Assembly: GCA_027574665.1 (NCBI GenBank) | Contig: CM050655.1 | Span: forward strand, 3,410,001-3,474,000 | Reading direction: 5' to 3' | Source: Rhynochetos jubatus | Lineage: Eukaryota > Chordata > Aves > Eurypygiformes > Rhynochetidae | DNA length: 64,000 bases | Part shown: positions 12,619 to 22,565 of the stretch, one piece after another | Position numbering within the stretch: position 1 is the stretch's first letter | Layout: each line of letters starts with the position of its first letter | The notes under the pieces: generated by a model | The model's input: the letters and a program-made list of their open reading frames with translations, nothing else | The model's database searches: none | What the model was told of the DNA's origin: nothing | Made by a program: the position numbers and the translations under genes

Positions 12619-12646
12619 GCGGGTTTAAATACCCGCCGCGGCGGGT
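12619..12646. promoter_or_regulatory. TATA-like element inside a triple alternating palindrome
   Basis: The 6-mer GCGGGT (12619-12624), its reverse complement ACCCGC (12631-12636) and GCGGGT again (12641-12646) alternate in orientation. The first spacer is TTAAAT, giving TTTAAATA on plus and TATTTAAA on minus. The second spacer is CGCG, so 12631-12646 is a perfect 16-bp palindrome. The TATA-like word therefore reads in both directions, with a GC palindrome fixed to one side. Known biology: TATA boxes are orientation-ambiguous and flanking elements decide direction. Rightward starts would be expected near 12655 and leftward starts near 12595. Confidence 0.6.
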
Positions 12647-12779
12647 TTCTGAGCCAGCCGCGCGCTGCGTACGCTCCCGGCCCTCAGAACCTGCTCCGCT
12701 ATGGCAGCGCGCAGAGATTGCACGCTTGCTTCGGTTTGCCTTCTTGGGGGGGAAACCAAATCACCTGCAGATTGAAACA

Positions 12780-15700
12780 GAGAGAAACCGCAGGGAGCTG
12801 CCACAGGTCCGGTCTTTACAAGTGGGATTAGCTTGGGGGTGCTGGCATGGGCTGGGAAGTTAATGAGGGGGGTCATTTTGATGAACTAAATGTGAAAATT
12901 AATTACAGCAGTCGAAAGGGGGGAATATAGTGCAAGCTCGCTACCAGAAGTGTTGGTTAGGCTTCCACCAATTGTGTCTACACATTTGTTTTTACAGACG
13001 AGAGATTTGTGAAGATGCTTATGCCCTTTAATAAACAAACTACGTTCTTGTAGTAGTTTTGTTGCATTGAATATGAGTATTTCCTTAACACGTGATCTTT
13101 GCAGGTTTACACGTGAGATTTTTGGTGAACTACCTTAAGAAAAATCAGAATCGGCAACCTGTGGAATAGGGGGCCGCAGACATTATTAATTTTTCACTTC
13201 AAGATTTACAGCCTAAACCACACACACTGAAACTTCTCCCCTGCGTTTGGGGGAGTGTTGGCTTGAGCCCGCATTCGCCACAGTGGGCCAGGCCTGACTC
13301 CTCCCCTCGGTACAGGATGCAAAGAAAACTATTTAACAAGATCCCAAGAAGATTGAGGTTGGCTTGGGACTCCAGCAACCCCAAAGCTGTTTCTGTTCCC
13401 ACCACACTTGTCCACATGAAAACATGAGTAGGACATTGCTCAGAAAAGGAGTTCTGCCCAGCTGGCTTTTTTCAGGGCTGTCTTAAAAAGTCCTCCCGTG
13501 CCACCATGAAGGACTGACTCAGGTGAAAAACATCTGGGTTTTTTCTGGACCGAGTTTAGCACAGATCAGTTCTCTGATCTCACTTTTGCAGTGGTCCCAC
13601 AGACAGACCAGTGCAACTGCAGAGAGCACGACCAAGCAGGAATATAGGGTGACAGCTATTTCAAGTGGCTTTGCTATCAAAAGAAAAGTTCCTCAGACCC
13701 CTAGGCCGCATATTTCTGCTCTTTTCCTTGCAACAACGTTGTTTGACCCTGTGGCATACCCGTTCGACTCATTAAATCAGCAGAAAACTAACCTGGCAGA
13801 GAAAAACAGAGCTTCCTTCATCTTTAACAAGCCAAGCGGGATCATTGAAGAGTCAGGTAAGCAGCAAAGCCATTGCTGAGCAGGTGAACAAACAGACCAT
13901 ACAGAACCAGCCCGTTCAGCTGCCAGGAGTAGTTGAATTTGCTCAGCCACCCCATGATCCCTTCTTCTCTATTTCAGCCGTGTAAATCCAGATTAAATCT
14001 CCCATCTGCAGCTGAGTCCAGAATCTCATCCCGTGCATTCTCTCTCCGAAGTCAAAAGCAAAACTCCTGTTGATTTAGATGAGGCCGCCTTATGTTCCTT
14101 TCCCCTATGAAAGTGGTAAGAGCGTATATTTTAACCCCTGTTATGTCCTGGTGCTTTACAGGAATCCTATAAATATTTATAATGTGCCTAAGGTTAGCAG
14201 CTCACATTTCACACCTCAGCATGGTTTGTAAGCACACAGGTGAATGAGAACCTGTGTAATGACTTTTATTCTCTCTCCCCCCATGCCATGCTTCCCTTCT
14301 CTCAGGCTTCTTAAACATCCAAATTCTTCAATTTAACTCCTGGAGGAAGAACAGGAAGCATAGGAAAGTTAATAGCTGAGTATGAGGAAAATAAATAGCA
14401 ACGCTGGAGCCAGCTGTTGCACTAGCCATGGATTTCTTGCCATTATTATTATGTGAGTCACAGAGATTTTAGCAGAGAATCTTGTTTGCTTATGAAGAAG
14501 GCCCACAAATTTGAGAGCTGAGGAGCCTTCATACCAACGCAGAATTCAGAAGTACTTGTCGCATTACACAATCTTATTTGAAAAGTAATGCTTTTAATTA
14601 GAGAAAGATTTCATTTCTACTTCAAACTTTGGTGGATTATTTTAATAGGAGAGTAGGAATTACAAGTAAAGTGTCAAGACCCCATTAATTAAATATTTGT
14701 ATGTGCTTACATATAAATGACTCTGCCATTTATTTAATCTTAAAATTCAGAGTGAAAGAGCAGATTTGCTACTGTTTGTTTAAATATGGCTACATTCACT
14801 GAGCTCCTGCCTTAAGCCTCTGCTTAATCTGGTTCACTACTCAACATAATTGTGAACAGGGCAATACCTACTGTTACATCCCTGCATTCTCTTCTCTTTT
14901 AAAGAACAGTTCATCATAGGAAGAATGTGCAGAGGCATTTGTAGCATTTTTCATATTTCTCAATGGCCAGCTGAACTGAGAAGTTGTTCAAGGATCAATG
15001 TGCATTTTATATAAATACAATTAAAGTTGTGAATATAATTCCCCAAAGCCCTAAATTAAGTTCTCCTAATCCATCATCTCCGCGTGCTATTGAAATGAAT
15101 GGAAATTTAGATACTGATTTCAGCAAAAGCAGGTGCAGCTCCTTTATGTGCTGGTCCATTCCAGGCCTTTTTCTTGTCCGACATTTACAGGTATAAATCC
15201 AGAGTAAATCTACTGCCACAATTCAGTTGTCCACAAGAAAGATACATTATCTTCTAAGACTCCAACCCTTGCCCTTAATTATGCATTCCTATTTATTTTT
15301 CTGTAACACCATCTGAGTTCCATCCTGCCTTTCTGAAGTTAATTAAAACCATTTGAAAATACTCACAGATGTAATGTGAGGAGTGGTGAAGCAGCCTCCA
15401 CTAGTTAGTCTGACAGCTTCACACAGAGCCAGGCAAAGGGCAGTGACTCTACCTGTTCGCTAATAAACATTCTCCACCTTAACCCTTGAATTAAGAACAT
15501 CTACTCAGGGAAAAAAGAGCTATTATCCAGCTCCTATTTGGGAATCAGGTTTAAGAATACATTTTCAAATACGTTTACAAATACGGAAAAATAAAAGCAT
15601 TCAGCAGTGTATGCAGTTGATGACTGGGAGCCATCAAAGGTGCTGAGTTAGAAGAGGTCTTGTAAAAACATTAGTTAACAGCTCGTAATTGTAACTTTGT

Positions 15701-18700
15701 GAAGGCAGTCCAAGTAGCTGCTATTCTGAACTCTTCTGTCATCAAGAGAAAACTACCTTTACATCTATATTTTTTAAAATGTACACATATATATTCATCT
15801 AAGGATGTCTGTGCATGTGTGTGTATGTACACATACGCGTGTGATGTGTATACTGCGTACAGTATACAGCTGCGTGAAGACTGTATCCTCAGTGCCATCC
15901 AAAGTCTGCTTCACCAGGAGTGTCTCACAGCCATTTCATTGATCTACATTTACTGCAAGATGCACTGTGTCTACGACAGAGACACTGAGCCCAAAAAACC
16001 AAACAACCCATGCCAGAAGCCATGCTGAGAATCATTTGCAGAGGAAAGGCTGGCACCCAGGGTCTACTGTCCACCCCATGTCCAGCTACTCAATCCACTC
16101 TGCCTTAGTGTCAGAAATGCTGAGTGACCACACTTTCCATTGATTTCATTTGCAGCTGTGAGTGCTCAGCACTTTGGCACATCAGGCCAGAGAGGTCTAG
16201 GAGATGAGACAAACACTGAGGGTAGCCACAAAAGGTATTTTGGTTGAAGTGGCTTGCTCAGCAACACGCACAAAGGCTGCAGCAGAAACAAGGGTAAAAG
16301 AGAATTATTCTCATTCACCTGCCTTAACCACAGGATGATCTTTTCTCTCTCAACTGTCATCTCCTTCGTTGTTCTCCTCTCCAAGCACCTTCAGATTACG
16401 GCACATGAACTGAGAATCTTCCTGACACACATATATATACTTGCATCTAGATACTAATATGTGAGGGAGCTGGCAAGAGAGTTAAATGCTGTAATGAAAG
16501 ATTACATCATAATGAATATGCACACAGAGCCTGAATTAAAAGGTTACGGTGATGACTGTCATTCTGGCTTTTCATAACTTCTGTGTGCCTGACTCGGCAA
16601 CTGAAGTGGCTTTTAACACAAGAAAACCAATGTAAAGAAGAGAGGGCTGCTGTTTTCCCTGTCTTTTCTTCAAGTGAGAAACAGAAGAAAAAGGAATCCT
16701 GACAGTTCCCAGTTATCTGTCACCAATTGTGTACAAACCCTACACAACAAGAGTAACTACATCACCTCCCAAAGAGAAGGGATTTTTGTCCTAACTGGGA
16801 AGTGGGTTACTGAGGTTTATTCGTCGGTTTAATTATTGGAATAGGTAAGACAATATTTCCTTAGAAGTCCAGTCTACCCAAGACTCCCTCTCTCTATTCC
16901 CTGCCGAGACTGTGTCCCTGCCAGTGTGAGACACCGTTATTCCTGGCAGCGCTGTGCACCAGGTTACACTGTTTACGTTTTGACGAACTGCCAGCAGTTT
17001 GCTAAGAAATCAAGTGCTGAAAAAAGAAATTACCAAGTTTAGATCTCAGCCAGAACTGAACAGAATTTCATAAAGTAATAAATGCTTATCTCTTGTTCTG
17101 GAGATTTTCTTCCCTGCCAAGTTCCAAAGGATCATGGAAAACAACATAGGTGCTTCAGCCTCTAAAAAAACATTGTCAGAATCTCTTACAAGGGTAAATT
17201 CTAATAATCTGAAATAAATATGCTGTGCTCAGAAAGCATCATAATTTGAACCAAAAAATAAGACTGGCTAATAGCAAGTGTAATGCCTTTTGTACAAGGA
17301 AGAAGATGATTCTTAGCAAGTACAGCACCTAGTCCCGCTTTTTCAAAGCATGATACTGCACAGGGGGAGGTTTTGGAAAGCTCATCTCACATGAGATGCG
17401 CTTCACTAGGAACTTCCGATCCCTCTCCCAAGGAAAGTGCTGATTTGCATCAGTAACCATTACTTCCCCACTTTTCTGCAGTGCCTAGGGACAGCTGTCA
17501 AAATCAGGTGTACTCTTTTGAAAGTTAATACTAACAGGGTTTCTGTTCTTAGGCACAGAAAACATTGGAGTCAAGAGCTGAGTATCTCTGACTGGTACTG
17601 AAGCTAAGAACAGCTAGGAATAATTAGCAGCTTCCACAACCACACTCAGCAGGTTTTTTAGGGCTTTGTTGTTAACACATCCATCAAGAGTGATTACACC
17701 TTACCAGTAACTAAGTTACAAAGTTAAAACACAAATGCAGGATGCATACAGTAACAACATCTAAACTGCTCATATACTCTTCAAGGACAATAGAAGTTTA
17801 GTGCTTACATCATTTAACTCTCTGTTGGGAACTTCTCTGTATCTGTGGTTCCTGAACACCTTTTTATATATATATTATTTTTTAAATTACCTACTTGCAA
17901 ATAAAATATAAGAACTTCAAAAAATATTACCTCTTGTTTAGTTGATATTTTGAAATTTGTATTCAGTATCCTAAAACAATGCCTAGAAACACAATCACCT
18001 CCTGAAGTAATAGTTTTCACCATTGTCTAATCCTCTACTCAGTTCTGCCAACCTTCTGGAAAGCCCAGGGACACACAGCTAACTTTCACCCTGCGGATCT
18101 AACGGCAGAGGGCTAAACCACTTCCTATCCATCACACTCTGAATGTGGGGCCTTCCACTTGCTCACCAGTGGAGTGGGTCTGTCTGGTCATTTCGAGAAG
18201 CGTGTTTTAGTATGTATGTCAGTATGTTGACCCTCACCTGCTTTCCAAGTTGTTCTTACATTTCAGAGTAGTTTCAAAATATTTCAGGATTATTTACAGG
18301 GAATGTAAATTTTTCTCTTCTCTTTCAAAAGCCCTTTTTATACATCCGCTTGGTGTTTGACCTTTGCAGCTCCCTGAATACAGTATATCTACACTTGCTG
18401 TCTTGTTTAATGTTCCACACACTACTTTTTACAAAATAGGTTGAATGTTATTTTTTCCTATCTACTGTACCAGCCTTGACAGGCTGCTAGGGCATGCCTG
18501 GGATACTCTGTGCTTTCAGTGGCTGGGAAAGACACGTTCAGCTTCCACTGTCTGAAGAAAATGGACTAACCCCTTGAGCTAAGCAGAGGAGAGAACGTCC
18601 TAGAAAGAAATGAGCAGTCCTAGGAGGAAACACAAGCACAGCCACAGCTGAAATTTCAACATAAGCTTTTTCATATTTTTGCTGATTTCTCTGTTAGCAA

Positions 18701-20399
18701 ACCCAAAGGTAGGTAGGTTCAGGTTGGGGAAGAAACCTGCATGCATGTCTCCCTTACCTTTAAATGCCACAAAACTTAAGTTTGAGTTGTGACATGTGAA
18801 CAATAATTGATATAAATTTGAAAAGCATATTTTCACTTACCCAAGGAATTTACTCCCATGTAACCCGAATAGCATTCCTTCTTGTAATCTGAAGAGTATT
18901 TTCTGACCTATACAAACGTGAAAGAAAAAGAGTAGCTCATTATAATCTACAGCAAAACACTCAGAAATCTCGGTATGAGGTCCAGCACAACATTCAAGCA
19001 TGATCAGCTACCACCAGAAAGCCACTACCTTCAACCAAGGAAAGCAAGAAAGCTAAAAACTTTGCTATAATACAGAAGATTGAAAAGGCTACTGTACTGG
19101 GCTTATGTGGCAAAGTTTTGATGGGGGGGATGCAGTGGTGGCTCCTGTGAGAATTTGCCTGATGTCGGGACCATGTTTATCACCATGGAACCATTTATCA
19201 GCAGTGATATTGCATGGTTGCTTTTCATGCAGAATTTCTTGTAATGAGACTGGTCTTTCCCCACACAGGCCTACGTAAGAGTCCTTGAAATGCCTGGAAG
19301 AGATGGCTGCACTGTAGCATCTACCCTGTACACATCTCCTTTCCAGATTGTGCATAGGAGGAATTCTTTCTGAACAGAAGCAATGTCCTTTCTGGGAGCA
19401 CTCACTCGGATTCCAGGAGGGGATCTTGCGGCCTGCCAATACCTGTAGCAAAGCATTAGCAGCATCACTGGTGTTAAGTGAGGCAACAGACTTAAGCCAT
19501 CCCTCTAGGGGCACAGAGAAATGTATGTTATTCTCTGCTTCAGACTGTAATCTGTCTCAAAGGCCACTGGACACAGTTATTCGCATTGGGGTCTCAGAGG
19601 CGCTAGGACATGAGCACTCTTATCCTGTGCTGTCAACTGTTAAGAACTGGCATCTCTTAACCACAGTAACCAAAAGGCACAGCTAAGTATGGTTCCCTTC
19701 TTGAGCCTTTTCTAATGATTTGTCAATACTGCACGTTGTTTATTCACCTTTTTTTAATGTCTTTTCTTAAATTCCTCACTCTGGTCCAAGTCAGGGCAAG
19801 AGCTGACTAACTTTTACAAATTTTCTACTTCAGTACAGATCTGTATTTTGAGATTAATAAATACAACCAAGAAGGGGACACCTACTCTCTTTTGTTTTCT
19901 CTGCTGTAACCTAACCAAAGGTGTGTCTTCTTACTTTTTATCTCCTACCCAGTTTCTGTCCCAAAAAAGTATTTGGTACCTTGCGCTGTGGTTAGATAGT
20001 CTAGAGATTGATAATCTCTATTAGCCTGGAGACCATTCAAAGAGCCCCTAATTAAACAGTTTATTTCCATCATGTATTGCTTCTACATCCCCTACTTTAC
20101 ATACATGGCTGGAGAGAGGAGGGGGTGGCACAGTTAAACCTTTGTTGAATCCACTCTGGCTAACCCTTTCATAGGACTGAAATGTATTCTGAATTAACAT
20201 TTTGTCCTGCTTACCAGGTTCAGGTGTAAATCCCACAGGTTTTTATTTCTCCAAATCACTGCTGGAACTGGAGCAATGTACTGTATTTTCAGATCAGCAT
20301 TTTTTTCTAGTATCTCCTTATCTGGCACCTTAGTTTCTGGAAAACAGCCAGTCTTGAGTAGGACCTGCCTACTCTTACCAGCAGCAGAGAGTGATGTTC
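12780..20399. other. Long non-coding stretch, no transposon recognised
   Basis: Composition is AT-rich after the island. I recognise no gene family, RNA gene or CR1 copy. Two splice-like or open patches are noted as findings (13476-13856 plus; 19089-19514 minus). An alternating purine-pyrimidine tract lies at 15810-15843. The block around 14400-14760 is rich in ATTAATTA-type words, as in many conserved enhancers, but this cannot be judged without alignment. Confidence 0.5.
15810..15867. repeat. Alternating purine-pyrimidine tract with adjacent small palindrome
   Basis: From 15810 to 15843 purines and pyrimidines alternate without a break for 34 nt, mostly TG/CA with a CGCG step. Such tracts favour left-handed Z-DNA. 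Directly beyond, arms GTATACTG (15848-15855) and CAGTATAC (15860-15867) form an 8-bp inverted repeat around CGTA. It is probably a degenerate (TG)n microsatellite. Confidence 0.85.
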
Positions 20400-20741
20400 A
20401 TAGAATCATAGAATCATGGAATGGTTTGGGTTGGAAGGGACCATAAAGCCCATCCAGTTCCAAACCCCCTGCCATGGGCAGGGACACCCTCCACTAGACC
20501 AGGTTGTTCCAAGCCTCATCCAGCCTGGCCTTGAACACTTCCAGGGATGGGGCATCCACAGCTTCTCTGGGCAACCTGTCCCAGTTCCTCCCCACCCCCT
20601 CCGGGAAGAATTTCTTCCTGATATCTAATCTAAATCTCCCCACTTTCAATGTAAACCCATTACCCCTTGTCCTGTCACTACAGGCCCTTGTAAAAAGCCT
20701 CCCCCCCCCCTCAGCTTCCTTGTAGGCCCCCTCCAGGTACT

Positions 20742-20875
20742 TGTGTCTAACCCTCCTGGTGCTTGAAAAACCTCCTTAAGAGCACATTTCTGATCCAGGA
20801 GCAGCACAGGTAACTTGGGAAGAAAGGCAGGATAAAAATGTTTATCTGAAGGATCGATGAGCAGCAAGTATCAAT
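20742..20875. other. 134-bp foreign insertion inside the CR1 3' region
   Basis: CR1 3' sequence normally runs from the 'cccctccaggtact' block straight into 'gaaggctgcaataaggtctcc'. Here the two are separated by 134 nt. The word TACT occurs immediately on both sides (20738-20741 and 20876-20879), consistent with a 4-bp target-site duplication. The inserted sequence has no obvious terminal inverted repeats, poly-A or coding content. The source is unknown. The comparison rests on my memory of the CR1 consensus. Confidence 0.5.
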
Positions 20876-20942
20876 TACTCGAAGGCTGCAATATGGTCTC
20901 CCTGTAGCCTTCTCTTCTCCAGGCTGAACAAGCCCAATTCTC

Positions 20943-22079
20943 TCAGCCTTTAATCACAGCAGAGGTGCTCCAGCCCTCTGAGCATTTCTGTGGCCTCCTC
21001 TGGACTCGCTCCAACTGGTCTATATCCTTCTTATGCTGAGGGCTCCACAGCTGGACACAGAACTCCAGGTGGGGTCTCACGAGAGCAGAATAGAAGGGGA
21101 GAATCCCCTCCCTTGACCTGCTGGCCACACTTCTGATACAGCCCAGGATACGGCTGGCTTTCTGGGCTGCCAACGCACACTGCTGGCTCATGTTCAGCTT
21201 CTCATCCACCAGTACCCCCAAGTCCTTCTCCTCAGGACTGCTCTGGATCCATTCTCCACCCAGCCTGTCCTTGTATTTGGGGTTGCCCTGACCCAGGTGC
21301 AGGACCTTGCACTTGGCCTTGTTGATTTCCATGAGGTTGGCACGGTCCCACCTCTGCAGCCTGTCCATGTCCCTCTGGATGGCATCCCTTCATTCCAGCG
21401 TGTTGACTGCACCACACAGCTTGGTGTCATCAGCAAACTTGCTGAGGGTGCACTCGATGCCATCATCCATGTCACTAACGAAAATGTTAAACAGTACTGG
21501 TCCCAACACCAACCCCTGAGGAACGTTGCTTGTTACTGGTCTCCACTCAGACATTGAGCTATTGACAACTACTCTGAGTGCGACCATCCATCCAGCTCTT
21601 TATCCACCAAGTGGTCCATCTGTCAAATCCATGCCTCTCCAGTTTAGAGACAAGAATGTTGTGTGGGACAGTATCGAAGGCTTTGCACAAGTCCAGGTAA
21701 ATTGCATCAATTACCTGTTCTTTATCCTCCAAGGTCGTGACCCCATCATAGAAGCCACCATATTTGTCAGGCATGGTCTGCCCTTGGTTAAGCCGTGTTG
21801 GCTGTCACCAATCACCTCCTCATTCTCCATGTGCCTTAGCATAATTTCCAGGAGGAGCTGCTCCATGATCTTGCCAGGCACAGAGGTGAGACTGACTGGC
21901 CTGTAGTTCTCTGGATACTCCCTTTTCCCCTTTTTAAAGATGGGGGTTATGTTTCCCCTTTTCCAGTCAGCCGGAACTTTACCAGACCGCCATGACTTCT
22001 TGAATATGATGGATAGAGGTTTTGCAACCTCATCTGCCAGTTCTTTCAGGACCCACAGATGTATTCCATCAGGTCCCAC
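20943..22079 (-). pseudogene. Decayed CR1 ORF2 (reverse transcriptase, C-terminal part)
   Basis: Reading leftward from 22079, the RT blocks appear in the usual order: [13 protein letters not shown], then [13 protein letters not shown], the motif-A region [27 protein letters not shown], and the catalytic motif FADD at 21437-21426 (the F-A-D-D form usual in CR1). The post-RT part with [10 protein letters not shown] follows to 20943. The first, third and fourth segments share one frame. A segment of about 170 nt between two compensating frame shifts (near 21753 and 21575) is out of frame, and TGA at 21392-21390 cuts the rest. The endonuclease domain is absent because of 5' truncation. Not functional. 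Confidence 0.93.
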
Positions 22080-22202
22080 GGACTTGTGAACCTTCAGGTT
22101 CCTCAGGTGTTCCCAAACTTGATCCTCACTGACTATGAGTTTCTCATCCCCACCTTGTCTTACAATATACTTGCAGTCCTAGTGAATAAATAGAATAAAC
22201 GT

Positions 22203-22565
22203 GCTGTTTAAGTCATCATCCGCGTCTCTAATGAAAACACTGAAGAGAACTGGCTCCTGCATAAAGCTCTGCAGATGTCATGCACAGCACCCTTCTCTTT
22301 GGATAGTGAACTGGGTATAACACTTCTCAGGTACAGCTATCTAACCAGGTTTGTATCTATTCTTTGGTAGTTTCATTTAGAGGATACTTACCAATGAGAC
22401 AGAAAAGAACACCTACTGTGTTTGCCCTATCCACAAGAATCGGTTCTCTGTTTCAGGAGAAAATTAGATCAGCTAGATATGATTCCTCAAGACAAATCCC
22501 TCCTGGATGTGGTAATTCAAGGAGCTTACAAGGAGCTTACTTGCTCCAGCATTTTTTCAGGAATT
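22203..22565 (-). mobile_element. Older CR1 fragment, RT region, abutting the younger CR1
   Basis: The block starting 'catcatccgcgtctctaatg' near 22214 matches the younger copy's 'catcatccatgtcactaacg' at about 21462, so the same RT segment occurs a second time, further from the 3' end of the young copy. Beyond it, decayed versions of CR1 RT words continue in the expected minus-strand order: the region for inverse 'aactactctttgagta', 'cagtttcatttagagga', and 'tcctcaagacaaatccctcctgg' near 22482-22504, to the 'gctccagcatttttcagg' area near 22545. Divergence is far higher than in the neighbour, so it is an earlier insertion, of an ancient amniote-type CR1. Confidence 0.7.

Larger units (their letters stand above)
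12100..12720. promoter_or_regulatory. CpG island B (right half of the promoter zone)
   Basis: Dense CpG and GC boxes are present, with a NotI-type GCGGCCGC on the flank of the palindromic TATA element. A consensus minus-strand donor lies at 12322. Long open frames on both strands (for example one across 12216-12863) are stop-poor GC-rich artefacts without ATG starts. The island ends abruptly near 12720, to the right of which sequence returns to ordinary composition. It is likely the main promoter of the leftward gene, possibly also driving a rightward transcript. Confidence 0.75.
20400..22168 (-). mobile_element. CR1 LINE retrotransposon, 5'-truncated, about 1.77 kb
   Basis: The left end has the CR1 3' terminal repeats (two ATAGAATC units, then the 'ggaatggtttgggttggaa' block), followed inward by the conserved CR1 3' UTR and then reverse-transcriptase coding sequence on the minus strand. 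CR1 is the dominant avian LINE; it copies itself by target-primed reverse transcription and is usually 5'-truncated, as here (it stops within the RT region near 22168). It is long and only moderately diverged compared with the remnants elsewhere in the window, so relatively young, but it is dead: frame shifts, a stop codon and a 134-bp insertion interrupt it. It abuts an older CR1 on its right. Confidence 0.95.

Noticed and set aside
12216..12863. 215-codon plus-strand open frame across CpG island B
   Set aside because: Starts at a non-ATG codon, is low-complexity (Pro/Arg/Ala/Gly), and overlaps open frames on the other strand, as expected from GC-rich DNA poor in stops.
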